Shown piece by piece: positions 1-8,731 of a DNA stretch of 43,731 nt. Both the position numbers and the translations under genes were made by a program. Origin of the DNA: a bacterium (lineage in GTDB: Bacteria > Actinomycetota > Acidimicrobiia > Acidimicrobiales > CATQHL01); assembly GCA_026708055.1 (NCBI GenBank), contig JAPOVS010000034.1:1-43731 (forward strand), in the 5' to 3' direction. The notes under the pieces are model-generated. The model made no database searches and had not been told where the DNA came from. It saw nothing but the letters and a program-made list of their open reading frames with translations. Position 1 is the first letter of the stretch. Every line of letters begins with the position of its first letter.

Positions 1-1861
1 CGTGGCGGACGGCGAAGCGGCGGCCGGTCGTGGCCTCCAGCACGCTTCCGCTCCCGGCGGAGAGCAGCCCGTGTGCGTCCTCGACGACGAGCGTGTGCCC
101 GGCTTCGAGCGCCTCGTACGGTCCCGGACCGGCGAAGGTGAGGGGCAGGACGCCGAAGAGAACGAGGTTCTCGCGGTGTATCCGTGCGTAGGCCAGGGCG
201 ATGACCACGCGCAGCCCCAAGGACCGGGGTGCCAGCGCCGCCTGCTCCCGGCTGGAGCCCTGGCCGTAGTTCAGCCCGCCGATCACGGCGTGGTCTCCGG
301 TGGAGCGGGCCCGCTCGGGATAAGTGGGATCGACGCCCTCGAAGGCGAAGTCGCCCAGCCGCTCCACGTTCGACCAGAGCGGCATGGCGCGAGGCCCCGC
401 TGGCAGGATCTCGTCGGTGGAGACGTCGTCGCCCATCTTCAGCAGCACGGGGACCCTCAGCTGCTCCGGCAGCGCCTCGAAACGGGGCAGCGGCGGATGG
501 TTGGCTCCCTTGGCGAGCGGCACCCGGCGGGCCCGCTCGGCGGGCAGGGGAGGCACCAGCAGGTCGTGGTTGGTGAGCCATTCGTCGGGTTCGTCGATGC
601 TTGGTGCCGCCGGTCCGAGCGTCCGCGGGTCGGTGAGGACGCCTGTGAGGGCCGAGGCCGCCGCCGTCTCGGGGCTCACCAGGTACACCCGGTCGTCGGC
701 GGTGCCGGACCGGCCCGGGAAGTTGCGGGGCACGGTGCGCAGGCTGATCCGGCCGGGCGCCGGCGCCTGTCCCATGCCGGGACAGCCGTTGCACCCCGCC
801 TGGTGCAGGCGCGCGCCGGCCGCCAGGAGCGCTGCGATGTGGCCCGCGCGGGCGAGGTTGCCGAGGGCCTCGCGGCTGGCCGGGTTGATGTCGAAGGAGA
901 CGCGGTCGTGCACCGTCCGGCCCGCCACGATCGCAGCGGCCACGGCCAGGTCGCGGAAGGCGGGGTTCGCCGACGAGCCGACGTAGGACTGGTGGATCTC
1001 GGCGCCGGCGGCCTCGGCGACCGGCACGACGTTGCCGGGGCTCGGCGGCAACGCCACGAGCGGCTCGACGGTACCCAGATCGATCTCGGTCAGGTGGTCG
1101 TAGTCGGCGTCGGGCTCGGCGTCGAGCCGGCGCCAGTCCCCGCCGCGGCCCTGGCGGGCGAGGTAGCGGCGCACCTCGTCGTCGGAGCCGAAGATCGAGG
1201 TCGTGGCCCCCATCTCGGCCCCCATGTGGGCGATCACGTGGCGGTCCCACACCGACAGCCCGGCCACACCCGGACCGTGGTACTCGATGAGCCGGCCCAC
1301 CGCACCGTCGGTGCCGTGGCGGCGTAGCATCTCCAGGATCACATCCTTGGCGCTCACCCAGGGACCGAGTCGCCCCACGAGGCGGACACCCCAGATCTCC
1401 GGCATCGTCACATGCAGCGGCTCGCCGGCCAGAACGAGCGCGACTGCCAGCCCGCCGGCGCCGATCGCCAGCATCCCGAGAGCGCCCGCTGCGCAGGTGT
1501 GGCTGTCCGAGCCGACCAGGCAGGCGCCGGGCCGGCCGAAGGACTGCTGGTGCACGGCGTGGCAGATGCCGTTGCCGGCCCTGCTGAACCAGAGCCCGTA
1601 GCGCTCGCAGGCGCTGCGCGTCATGAGGTGATCGGCGGGGTTGCGTTCGTCGGCCTGCAGCAGCAGGTGATCCACGTACCCGACGGCCAGATCCACCTGC
1701 GCCCGGTCAACCCCCATGGCCTCGAGTTCGAGCGCGATGAGAGGCCCGACCGAGTCGTCGATGAACACCTGATCAGCAGCGAGGGCGATCTCGGTACCGG
1801 CGACCGGTGTTCCGGCGACCAGGTGCGACTCGATGAGTCGGCGTGCGAGCGATCGTCCCAT
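1..1861 (-). CDS. Aconitate hydratase, Aquifex-type (3' end cut by window edge)
   Basis: The gene runs off the left edge and is open for 620 codons. It belongs to the aconitase superfamily, which isomerises citrate and isocitrate through a [4Fe-4S] cluster. The translation shows GSDSHTCAAGALG near residue 118, GSSANPAFRDLAVAA in the middle, CNGCPGMGQAP (Cys357 and Cys360), NFPGRSG and VYLVSPETAAA. A C-terminal swivel domain carries GGLNYGQGSSREQAAL. The usual first cluster cysteine (GSCTN) is serine (GSSAN), which I recall for the single-chain Aquifex-type aconitases of about 640-660 residues. Only the last 20 or so residues should be missing. ATG at 1861 has an AGGG about 9 nt upstream. Isopropylmalate dehydratase is less likely because the swivel domain is fused on. 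Confidence 0.88.
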   Translation of the reverse strand, partial: MGRSLARRLIESHLVAGTPVAGTEIALAADQVFIDDSVGPLIALELEAMGVDRAQVDLAVGYVDHLLLQADERNPADHLMTRSACERYGLWFSRAGNGICHAVHQQSFGRPGACLVGSDSHTCAAGALGMLAIGAGGLAVALVLAGEPLHVTMPEIWGVRLVGRLGPWVSAKDVILEMLRRHGTDGAVGRLIEYHGPGVAGLSVWDRHVIAHMGAEMGATTSIFGSDDEVRRYLARQGRGGDWRRLDAEPDADYDHLTEIDLGTVEPLVALPPSPGNVVPVAEAAGAEIHQSYVGSSANPAFRDLAVAAAIVAGRTVHDRVSFDINPASREALGNLARAGHIAALLAAGARLHQAGCNGCPGMGQAPAPGRISLRTVPRNFPGRSGTADDRVYLVSPETAAASALTGVLTDPRTLGPAAPSIDEPDEWLTNHDLLVPPLPAERARRVPLAKGANHPPLPRFEALPEQLRVPVLLKMGDDVSTDEILPAGPRAMPLWSNVERLGDFAFEGVDPTYPERARSTGDHAVIGGLNYGQGSSREQAALAPRSLGLRVVIALAYARIHRENLVLFGVLPLTFAGPGPYEALEAGHTLVVEDAHGLLSAGSGSVLEATTGRRFAVRH

Positions 1862-1923
1862 GGACAGGCCCTAGGAGTGTGCCGGACAACCCGTCCGCGA
1901 GCGCGAACCGGGCCACCGGAAAG

Positions 1924-1973
1924 TGGACTCCGGTCCTGGATCGAGTCCAGGGCCGGCTCCCCGTCGGAATGAC
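1924..1973. repeat. Interspersed palindromic repeat, copy 1
   Basis: It lies between the aconitase and enoyl-CoA hydratase genes. Outer arms resemble GGACTCCGG and CGGAATGAC, and the inner hairpin is CCTGGA...TCCAGG. The same layout recurs at 6816-6865 and 6900-6949. Shorter forms are at 7687, 10911, 36418 and 39741. Confidence 0.7.
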
Positions 1974-2007
1974 TGGAGGGAGTCTCGCAGCACTGTTCAG
2001 CGGACTC

Positions 2008-2847
2008 CTAGCGCCCCTGCAGGCCGTAGCGCTCGTCGAATCGCGGATCCCGCGTGCAGCGCACCTGTCGCTCGGCCTCCCGGTCGAGCACCTCGGCGAG
2101 CGGGAGGCGCAGCCCGTCGTTGAGGTTCTGCTTCATGGCGACGAGCGCGCCGGGAGCGGCCGAGAGCAGGCGTTCGGCAACCCTCTGGGCGTGGGGGAGC
2201 AGCTCGTCGTCGGACACCACCTCCGACACCAACCCGATGCGCTCCGCCTCGGGCGCCTCGACGACTTCGGACAGCAGGTAGAGCTCGCGCGCCTTGGCGG
2301 GACCCAGCACCCAGCCCATCGTCGCCGTGCCGCCGAAGTCGCCCGAGAGGCCCACCCTGGCGAACGCCGTCACGAACCGGGCCGATGCCGCGGCGTAGCG
2401 CAGGTCGCAGGCGCAGACCAGTGACAGAGCGCCCCCGGCGCACGGGCCGTTGACCGCCGCGATGGTGACGGCGCCCATCTCGTGCAGCAGCAGCGAGGAC
2501 TCCATGAAGCGCCGCAGCAGAGCGGTGTCGGCCTCCAGGCTCACGCCCCACGGCTCGCCGGTCTCGTCGCGGTCGCCGCCCGCCGAGAATGCCCGGCCGG
2601 CGCCGGAAAGGATGACGACCCTCACCGCGGGGTCGCCCGCAACCCGTTCCAGAGTCTCGGTGAGCGCTCCCAGCAGCCCGGTGCTCAGCGCGTTGAGCCG
2701 CTCGGGCCGGTTGAGCGTCACATGCGCGATGCCGCCGGCGGTCTCCACCAGGACAGGTTCGGTGCCCTCCTGCGGGGTCGCCGCCCGGCCCCCGGAAGTC
2801 CCGGGCCGCTCCGGCGGTGCGGGTTCAGCCACCGAGGTTCGCTCCAT
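2008..2847 (-). CDS. Enoyl-CoA hydratase/isomerase family protein
   Basis: This is a crotonase-fold enzyme acting on acyl-CoA substrates, normally hydrating 2-enoyl-CoA. Seen: an N-terminal ETAGGIAHVTLNRPERLNAL, the oxyanion-hole motif GAGRAFSAGGD, a second one at NGPCAGGALSLVCACDLRYA, and FGGTATMGWVLG followed by the usual helix ARELYLLSE. The acidic residues used for hydration in classic hydratases are not clearly in place, so isomerase or another crotonase reaction is possible. The open frame extends upstream to a TTG at 2880. I prefer the ATG at 2847, which has AGGG just ahead and overlaps the hyuB stop by 23 bp. That overlap suggests it is the last gene of the hyu operon. The CoA substrate cannot be told from sequence. 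Confidence 0.85.
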   Translation of the reverse strand: MERTSVAEPAPPERPGTSGGRAATPQEGTEPVLVETAGGIAHVTLNRPERLNALSTGLLGALTETLERVAGDPAVRVVILSGAGRAFSAGGDRDETGEPWGVSLEADTALLRRFMESSLLLHEMGAVTIAAVNGPCAGGALSLVCACDLRYAAASARFVTAFARVGLSGDFGGTATMGWVLGPAKARELYLLSEVVEAPEAERIGLVSEVVSDDELLPHAQRVAERLLSAAPGALVAMKQNLNDGLRLPLAEVLDREAERQVRCTRDPRFDERYGLQGR

Positions 2848-4693
2848 GGGCCCTACCGTCGGTGCCGCCGACACCGTCAACCGGGCTGCTCCGGGAGCGG
2901 TCCGCCTGGACGGATGCCCGCAACTCCGCCGTTGCGGCCTCGTCTACCTGGAGGTCCCCGGTCAGGGCGACGCCGTAGTGGCGCCGCGCCGCCTCCGGCG
3001 ACACGAGCCCGCCGCGCACGTCGCGGAGCACTGACTCGACGGGGCGCTGGAGGGGGTCGCCCAGCCCGCCCGCACCCGCGGTGATGAACGCCAGGGAGTC
3101 GCCGGCCTCCACGGCCACCACGTCGCACTTGGACGGCAGATCCTCGGTCTCCCCGCCGGCGCGGTGAAGCAGCTTGCGGCTGAGGTCGCCGGGCAGGCCG
3201 CCGGCCCATCCCCAGGGCCGGCTCTGCCAGCGGTCGTCCTGGATGGTGATCTCGCCGTCGCTGTCGAAGCGGTACACCTTCTCCACCCCGTTGCCGCCTC
3301 GATGGTGCCCAGGCCCGCCGCTGTCGGGGATCGAGCGATACCTCTGCACCGTTACCGGGAAGTAGCTCTCGATGTACTCGGTGGGGATGTTGGTGAACAG
3401 CGGCCACCAGGAATGCCCGTCCATGCCGTCGCCCGCCGGGCGGCCGGGAAGCCCCCCGTAGCTGATCTCGCCGAGCTGGAAGTACTCGCCGCGGTCGTCG
3501 GTGCCGCTGTAGGTCAGCGCGGGGCTGGACCCGTAGCCCGCGCCGGCGGCGAACTCGGGGGCGCAGAGCGCCAGCACGCCCTGGATGACGTCGAAGTGCC
3601 GGGCGAGGGTGATGTTCAGCAGGCCCAGGGGGGCGGGGAACTCGGGACTCACGAGCGAACCGGGCGCCAGGATCACCTCGATCAGGTCGTGGAACCCCTC
3701 GTTGAACGAGATCTCGGGGTCGAAGGCCATGATGAGGTAGATCCCCACGAACATCTTGAACATTCCCTCGTGGGTGGCGAGGTTGATGGGGCCGGGCGCC
3801 TGGGGATCGGTGCCCGTCCAGTCGAAGTAGGCCTTCTCGCCCTCCCGCCACACCGTGAGTCTCATCTCGAAGGGTCCGTTGCCCTGACCGTCGTCGTCCA
3901 CCACATCGCCGAAGCTCACCGGTTCGGTGGGGATGTGGCGGGCGATGATGGCGGCCATGGCGTCACGCGTGCGCTGCAGCAGGGCGTCGCAGGCGCGGCG
4001 GTAGGTGTCGGCGCCGAATCGGGCGCACAGATCCTGAACCCGCGTGGCGGCCGTACGGCAGGCGGCGACCAGAGCCATGAGATCGGCCTCGTTCATCTCC
4101 GGTGTGCGGCTGTTGTTACAGATGATCCGGAGCACGTCGGCGTTCAGGCGGTCCTCGGCGAAGAGCTTCACCGGCGGGATGCGGATGCCCTCGTCCCAGA
4201 TGGACGTGGCGGTGGCGGCCATGCTGCCGGGCACGGTGCCGCCGCAGTCCAGCACGTGCCCGAACATGGAGGCGTAACCCACCCGTTCGCCGTCGAAGTC
4301 GATGGGGGACAGCACCAACCAGTCCGGCGTGTGCTGGATGGCGCCGCCGCACAGGTAGGGGTCGCTCTGCAGGATGACGTCGCCGCTGCGGATCTCGTCA
4401 CCGAACGTCTCCAGCAGCAGCGGTACGTACGAGCCGAACTGGCCCACGAGCATGTTGCCGGCGGCGTCGGTGACGAGGGGGAACTCGTCGTGCTGCTCGC
4501 GGATGATCGGCGACATCGCCGACTGGAGCACCACGGCGTCCATCTCCTCGCGGATGTTCAGGAGCGCGCTCTCGATGATCTCCAGCGTCGCCAGATCGAC
4601 CGAGGCGTCGGGGTCGCTCACGCGGGCTCCTCGGAGGTGATCAGCAGGTTCGGCATTCGCGTCGTAGGGCCAGCCGACGGCCGTGTGCGTCAT
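2825..4693 (-). CDS. hyuB: Hydantoinase/oxoprolinase subunit B (N-methylhydantoinase B type)
   Basis: This is the large subunit B of an ATP-dependent hydantoinase/5-oxoprolinase, which with HyuA opens a cyclic amide ring. The 622-aa chain is HyuB-like throughout: TLEIIESALLNIREEMD at the N-terminus, SPIIREQHDEF, DPYLCGGAIQHTPD, WDEGIRIPPVKLF, GPINLATHEGMFKM, and a glycine-rich SGGPGHHRGGNGVEK followed by TAGAGGLGDPLQRP. The ATG at 4693 overlaps the hyuA stop (ATGA) and has GAGGAG 5 nt upstream. A second start, GTG at 4621, also has GAGGAG 6 nt upstream and would remove a 24-residue, poorly conserved extension. Both ribosome sites lie in a duplicated 26-bp element. N-methylhydantoin is a candidate substrate because of the neighbours; oxoproline or acetone-type substrates remain possible. 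Confidence 0.9.
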   Translation of the reverse strand: MTHTAVGWPYDANAEPADHLRGARVSDPDASVDLATLEIIESALLNIREEMDAVVLQSAMSPIIREQHDEFPLVTDAAGNMLVGQFGSYVPLLLETFGDEIRSGDVILQSDPYLCGGAIQHTPDWLVLSPIDFDGERVGYASMFGHVLDCGGTVPGSMAATATSIWDEGIRIPPVKLFAEDRLNADVLRIICNNSRTPEMNEADLMALVAACRTAATRVQDLCARFGADTYRRACDALLQRTRDAMAAIIARHIPTEPVSFGDVVDDDGQGNGPFEMRLTVWREGEKAYFDWTGTDPQAPGPINLATHEGMFKMFVGIYLIMAFDPEISFNEGFHDLIEVILAPGSLVSPEFPAPLGLLNITLARHFDVIQGVLALCAPEFAAGAGYGSSPALTYSGTDDRGEYFQLGEISYGGLPGRPAGDGMDGHSWWPLFTNIPTEYIESYFPVTVQRYRSIPDSGGPGHHRGGNGVEKVYRFDSDGEITIQDDRWQSRPWGWAGGLPGDLSRKLLHRAGGETEDLPSKCDVVAVEAGDSLAFITAGAGGLGDPLQRPVESVLRDVRGGLVSPEAARRHYGVALTGDLQVDEAATAELRASVQADRSRSSPVDGVGGTDGRAHGANLGG

Positions 4694-4724
4694 GTGAACT
4701 CCTCGGGGGTGATCAGCAGGTTCG
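4627..4724. repeat. 26-bp direct repeat carrying two alternative hyuB ribosome sites
   Basis: Copies at 4627-4652 and 4699-4724 differ at one base and are offset by 72 bp. Read on the minus strand, each encodes NLLIT-x-EE and holds GAGGAG, followed by a start codon (ATG 4693 or GTG 4621). At both copies a TGA overlaps the start codon, as if the hyuA-hyuB junction had been copied. Confidence 0.75.
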
Positions 4725-6738
4725 ACCAGGCGTCCGTGACGGCGACGTGGCCGGGAAACACGAACGTGGTCGTGTCGGTCTGGGTGATGATGGCCGGCCC
4801 GGAGACCGCGTCGCCCGGCCGCAGGTGGTCGCGCTCGTAGACGCCCGCCTCGGTCCAGCCGCCCTGCTGGTAGACCTGCTCGGTCGAGGCCCGCGCATGA
4901 TCGCCGTCGCCGCGTACCGCGGCCCGGGGTTTGGGCGCGATGTACGCGGCCGGGCCGCGCGCTTCGACGCGCACGTTGACGATCTCGATCGGGGCATCGG
5001 GAATGAACTCATAGAGCCGGTGGTGCTCGGTCCGGAAGATGTCCGCCAGGGCCTCCAGCCGGATGTCGCCACCGCGGTCCACCGGTACGTCGACCTCGAT
5101 CTCGTAACCCTGGCGGAGGAACCGGAGGTCGCAGGAATGCGCGAGCGTGCCACCGGTGAGGCCCTGGGCGGCCAACCAACCCTCCGCCCGGTCCACCAAC
5201 TCCCCGAACGCCTCGGCGGCCTCGCTGCGGTCGTCGTCCCGCAGTTCGGTGATCAGCGTGCGGCTGAAGGTGTTGCGATGGCCGACCGTGTGGTAGCCGT
5301 ATGCGGACAGCACCCCCGGGGCGGGCGGCACCAGCACCGGGAAGCAGCCGAGCAGTGCCGCCAGGGCGTTGCCGTGCAACGGACCGGCACCGCCGAAGGC
5401 GACGAGGGCGTAGTCGCGCGGGTCGAGGCCGCGCTCCACCGAGATGATCCGGAGCGCGCCGGCCATCTTCTCGTTGGCGATGTCCACGACGGCCTTTGCG
5501 GTCTCCTGCGGGGTCAGTCCGAGGGGGGAGCCGAGCAGGTGCAACGCCCGCTCGGCGGCGTCGCGGTCGAGTGTGATCTCGCCGCCGAGCAGGCCGGCCG
5601 GCAACCGGCCCAGGACGAGGTTGGCGTCGGTGACGGTCGGCTCGGCGCCCCCCTGCCCGTAGCACACCGGCCCCGGATCGGCCCCGGCGGAGCGGGGGCC
5701 GACGCGCAGGCCGCGCAGCAACTCGGGCACGAAGGCGATCGAGCCGCCCCCGGCGCCGATGCTGCGGACGTCCAGGCTCGGTGACCGGACCGGTAGATCT
5801 CCCACGACCGTGTCGCGGGAGATCTGGGCTGTCCCGGCGGTGCAGAGCGAGACGTCGGTGGACGTGCCGCCCATGTCGAGCGTGAGGATGTCGTCGAGAC
5901 CGCTGGCTGTGGCTACCGCCAGCGCCCCGGCGACCCCGCCCGAGGGGCCCGAGATGATCGTCTCGACCGGCCGGACGGCGGCGGCTTCGCTGGACATCAG
6001 CCCGCCGTCGGAGCGGACGATGTTCACGGCGCAGTCCACGCCGTCGGCGCGCAGCCGGTCACCGAAGTCGGCCAGCGAGCGCGACACGGACGGCGAGATG
6101 TAGGTGTTGACGACCGCCGTCATGGCCCGCTCGTACTCGCGGTACTCGGGGAGCACCTCGTGCGACAGCGTCACGTGGAGGTCCGGTGCCACCTCCTCGG
6201 CGATGCGGCGCACCTCCAACTCGTGTGACGCGTTGGCGTAGCTGTGCAGGAAGACCACGGCGATGGCCTCGACTCCGCGTGCTGCCATGTCGCCGACGGC
6301 GCCGCGGGTGGCCTCGACGTCCAGGGGGATCTCGACGGTCCCGTCCGAGCGCACCCGTTCGGGGATCTCTCGGGTCAGCTCGAGGGGCACCAGCGGGTCG
6401 GGCTTCACCCAGTTCAACCAGCCGACCAGCGGCCCCGGCGTCTGCGAGCGGGCTAGGTGGAGAATCTGCCCGAACCCTGCCGTCGTCACCAGGCCGATGC
6501 GGGCGCCCTGGCGGGTCAGCAGGACGTTCAGAGCGGCCGTCGAGCCGTAGTGCATGGCGACGATGTCGCCGCGGGCGGTGCCGCTGTTCTCGCAGACGCG
6601 GGCGATGCCGGCCAGGACCGCCTCGGTGGGATCGGCCGCGGAGGGGGTCTTGGCGATCCACGTGTGCCCGGAGGCGGTGTCCGTCAGGACGAGGTCGGTG
6701 AACGTGCCGCCGGCGTCGACCGCGAGCGAGAGGCTCAT
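4690..6738 (-). CDS. hyuA: Hydantoinase/oxoprolinase subunit A (N-methylhydantoinase A type)
   Basis: This is the ATP-binding partner of HyuB, of the acetate/sugar kinase-Hsc70 fold, which phosphorylates the cyclic amide for ring opening. At 682 aa it is the family's usual length. The nucleotide-binding motif VDAGGTFTDLVL is at residues 7-18. SDGGLMSSEAAA, SGPSGGVAGAL, LDMGGTSTDVSL and SIGAGGGSIAF follow in family order. VAFGGAGPLHGNALA lies in the oxoprolinase domain, and a C-terminal beta region ends in GPAIITQTDTTTFVFPG. ATG 6738 is the only sensible start. The gene is upstream of hyuB with a 4-base overlap and 243 bp downstream of the isochorismatase-fold gene, a gap holding two 84-bp repeats. 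Substrate preference is unknown. Confidence 0.92.
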   Translation of the reverse strand: MSLSLAVDAGGTFTDLVLTDTASGHTWIAKTPSAADPTEAVLAGIARVCENSGTARGDIVAMHYGSTAALNVLLTRQGARIGLVTTAGFGQILHLARSQTPGPLVGWLNWVKPDPLVPLELTREIPERVRSDGTVEIPLDVEATRGAVGDMAARGVEAIAVVFLHSYANASHELEVRRIAEEVAPDLHVTLSHEVLPEYREYERAMTAVVNTYISPSVSRSLADFGDRLRADGVDCAVNIVRSDGGLMSSEAAAVRPVETIISGPSGGVAGALAVATASGLDDILTLDMGGTSTDVSLCTAGTAQISRDTVVGDLPVRSPSLDVRSIGAGGGSIAFVPELLRGLRVGPRSAGADPGPVCYGQGGAEPTVTDANLVLGRLPAGLLGGEITLDRDAAERALHLLGSPLGLTPQETAKAVVDIANEKMAGALRIISVERGLDPRDYALVAFGGAGPLHGNALAALLGCFPVLVPPAPGVLSAYGYHTVGHRNTFSRTLITELRDDDRSEAAEAFGELVDRAEGWLAAQGLTGGTLAHSCDLRFLRQGYEIEVDVPVDRGGDIRLEALADIFRTEHHRLYEFIPDAPIEIVNVRVEARGPAAYIAPKPRAAVRGDGDHARASTEQVYQQGGWTEAGVYERDHLRPGDAVSGPAIITQTDTTTFVFPGHVAVTDAWSNLLITPEEFT

Positions 6739-6802
6739 GGCCTGCCGTCTCGACCCGCGCCGGCGAAGAGACTCATCGGCGATCCTCCGGCAGAAGCAAG
6801 CC

Positions 6803-6970
6803 GAGCGCCGGGAACTGGATTCCGGCCCTGGATTGAGTCCAGGACAGGCTCTTCGCCGGAATGACGAGGCTGGGCAGCGGAGTTGCGAGCGCCGGGAACT
6901 GGATTCCGGCCCCGGATCGGGGTCCGGGACATGCCTTCGCCGGAATGACGAGGCTGGGCAGCCGAGTTGC
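6803..6970. repeat. Two 84-bp tandem units of the palindromic repeat (copies 2 and 3)
   Basis: Two units start at 6803 and 6887, and a third begins at 6971 and stops after a few bases. Each has outer arms GGATTCCGG and CCGGAATGAC. The inner stem is CTGGA/TCCAG in unit 1 and CCCGGA/TCCGGG in unit 2, so both sides changed together and pairing was kept. The repeats separate hyuA from the upstream amidohydrolase gene. Confidence 0.85.
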
Positions 6971-6981
6971 GAGCGGCATGC

Positions 6982-7614
6982 TCACTGGCTTCCGAGGTCC
7001 GCGAGTCTCGCCAGGACGGCGTCCAGATCCACGACATCGCCGTACTTGGCGTCGATGTCGAAGAGGTTGGCGTCGTGGGGCTCGGCGGCGATGTCGGCGA
7101 CGCACTGGCGGGGAACGATCGTCCGGAAGCCGCTCTGCATCGAGTCGATCGCCGAGGCGCGCACGCACCCGCTCGTCGTACACCCCGCCAGGATCACCGT
7201 GTCAACGCCCAGGCCCGTGAGGTACGACGCCACCGTGGTGCCGAAGAAGGCGCTGGCGAAACTCTTGACGACGACCGGCTCGCCGGGTCGGCGCCCGAGG
7301 CGCTCGTCGAGTTCGACCGTCTCGCTGCCGGCCACCGCGTACTTCAATGTCGGGCACTTGTCGATGAACCGGCCGGCGTCCCGTGCCGGATCGTCGTAGG
7401 CGACAACCGTGTACACGATCGGCACCCCGCGCGAGCGGGCGGCTGCCAGGAGCCTCGCTGTCGCTTCGATGGCGTCGGAGAAGTCGCCCCCACCCGGGAT
7501 GGACGGATCGACGAAGCAGCGCTGGAAGTCCACGACGACCACGGCGGCGCGGCCGCCGAAGCCGACGCGGCCACCGAGTTCGGCCTGCTCGTAGATCCGG
7601 TGCTTGTCCTCCAT
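6982..7614 (-). CDS. Isochorismatase-fold cysteine amidohydrolase (N-carbamoylsarcosine amidase-like)
   Basis: This 210-aa enzyme belongs to the isochorismatase/cysteine hydrolase superfamily, which cleaves C-N bonds with a Cys-Asp-Lys triad. The triad is visible as Asp29 in VVVVDFQRCF, Lys117 in VVVKSFASAFFGT and Cys150 in GCTTSGCVRASA. The last segment is typical of carbamoylsarcosine and nicotinamidase-type members. Its place just upstream of hyuA/hyuB matches the route N-methylhydantoin to N-carbamoylsarcosine to sarcosine plus CO2 and ammonia; that assignment is an inference from context. Other ureido acids, or maleamate, are alternatives. ATG 7614 is well placed before the conserved core. 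Confidence 0.88.
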   Translation of the reverse strand: MEDKHRIYEQAELGGRVGFGGRAAVVVVDFQRCFVDPSIPGGGDFSDAIEATARLLAAARSRGVPIVYTVVAYDDPARDAGRFIDKCPTLKYAVAGSETVELDERLGRRPGEPVVVKSFASAFFGTTVASYLTGLGVDTVILAGCTTSGCVRASAIDSMQSGFRTIVPRQCVADIAAEPHDANLFDIDAKYGDVVDLDAVLARLADLGSQ

Positions 7615-7686
7615 GCGGATCAGATCTTCTCACGCATCGGCGTGCGAGAAGTTTCCGGGCCAGGAACCGTTCTCTTCGCCCCACCA

Positions 7687-7713
7687 TGGATTCCGGCCTT
7701 CCCCGGAATGACC
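7687..7713. repeat. Interspersed palindromic repeat, short copy 4
   Basis: This short form has arms GGATTCCGG and CCGGAATGAC and no inner hairpin. It lies between the isocitrate-lyase family gene and the amidohydrolase gene. Confidence 0.6.
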
Positions 7714-7732
7714 GGCGGGTTCCCTCGCGCCA

Positions 7733-8608
7733 TTACTCCGCAGTGTTCGGGGCGGCGTACCTGCGTTCCGTCTCCCGCCAGTCGTCGAGCCCGACGAACG
7801 TGTTGAAGGCGTCGAATCCGGTGAGGAGGTCGCGCAGTTCATCGGGCGAGTCGATCTCCGCGAGTCGTTCGTAGAACCCTGCGGCGGCTCGGTGGACCGC
7901 CAGTGCCACGTCGGCGAAGAGGATCCAGGCGAAGCCGAGTTCCTCGAGCAGGCGGCGGGAGACGTGCGGGGTTCTGCCCTCGTAAGCCCAGTTGAACAGC
8001 TGCGGCCCGGGCGACTCCGTGGCGATGCGGCGGATCTCGTCGACCGACTCGGGGGCCTCCACGAAGAGCACATCCGCGCCGGCGGACGCGTAGGCGTGCG
8101 CCCGCTCGAGGGCGGCGTCGAGGCCCTCGGGCGCACGGGCGTCGGTGCGAGCGATGATCACGAAGTCCTCATCACGGCGGGCGTCGACCGCCGCGGCGAT
8201 CTTGACGACCATCTCGGCGGTCGGGATCACCGCCTTGTGGGCCATGTGGCCGCAGCGCTTGGGCGTGACCTGGTCCTCGAGGTGCAATCCCGCGGCTCCG
8301 GCCGTCTCCAGCGCCCGCACGGTGCGCATCACGTTGAGCGGGTTGCCGTAGCCGCAGTCGGCATCGGCGATCACGGGGCGCTCGACGGCGTCGCAGATCC
8401 GGCGCGTGGCCTCGACCGTCTCCGTCATGGTCACGAGGCCGATGTCGGGACCGCCGGTGAGCGCCGCGGCCGACCCGAACCCCGTGACGTGCAGGATCTC
8501 GAACCCAGCGGCCTCGGCGGTGCGGGCGGTCAGCGCGTCGTAGGCGCTGACGACCAGCCTGCTGTCGCCGTCGCCGAGCGTGCCGCGCAGCGTCGCGGCA
8601 GGTGTCAC
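7733..8608 (-). CDS. Isocitrate lyase/PEP mutase family enzyme
   Basis: This 291-aa TIM-barrel enzyme makes or breaks C-C or C-P bonds next to a carboxylate, with Mg2+. Seen: SAYDALTARTAEAAGF near residue 21, the metal-site motif ADADCGYGNP (Asp82, Asp84), LHLEDQVTPKRCGH (Glu111, catalytic-loop Cys119, His121) and FVIIARTDA. The KRCGH loop points to lyases of the methylisocitrate or dimethylmalate type rather than PEP mutase. Its length also fits the short branch. It may supply C4 or pyruvate units from the breakdown products handled nearby, but the substrate cannot be named. The stop is 118 bp upstream of the amidohydrolase start, and the gap holds palindromic repeat copy 4. Confidence 0.87.
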   Translation of the reverse strand: MTPAATLRGTLGDGDSRLVVSAYDALTARTAEAAGFEILHVTGFGSAAALTGGPDIGLVTMTETVEATRRICDAVERPVIADADCGYGNPLNVMRTVRALETAGAAGLHLEDQVTPKRCGHMAHKAVIPTAEMVVKIAAAVDARRDEDFVIIARTDARAPEGLDAALERAHAYASAGADVLFVEAPESVDEIRRIATESPGPQLFNWAYEGRTPHVSRRLLEELGFAWILFADVALAVHRAAAGFYERLAEIDSPDELRDLLTGFDAFNTFVGLDDWRETERRYAAPNTAE

Positions 8609-8656
8609 CGGAGGCTCTCCGCGCCGCGCGGGAGATCCCCTGTGGCACGGCGCCGG

Positions 8657-8697
8657 GCGCCCCGCGGCGGCACGGCCTCCATGCGCCGGCGGGGCGC
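8657..8697 (-). terminator. GC-rich hairpin downstream of the solute-binding protein gene
   Basis: A perfect 9-bp stem (GCGCCCCGC at 8657-8665 and GCGGGGCGC at 8689-8697) with a 23-nt loop. It lies 35 bp after the solute-binding protein stop on the minus strand. There is no U-tract, so it may protect the 3' end rather than terminate. Confidence 0.35.
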
Positions 8698-8731
8698 TGT
8701 GATCAGGTCGCCCGCCCGCGGGGTGCCCCCG

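Noticed and set aside
3164-4840. Long plus-strand open frame opposite hyuB
   Set aside because: It is the antisense shadow of a clear HyuB coding region; its composition (Gly/Val/Asp/His-rich) matches no family.
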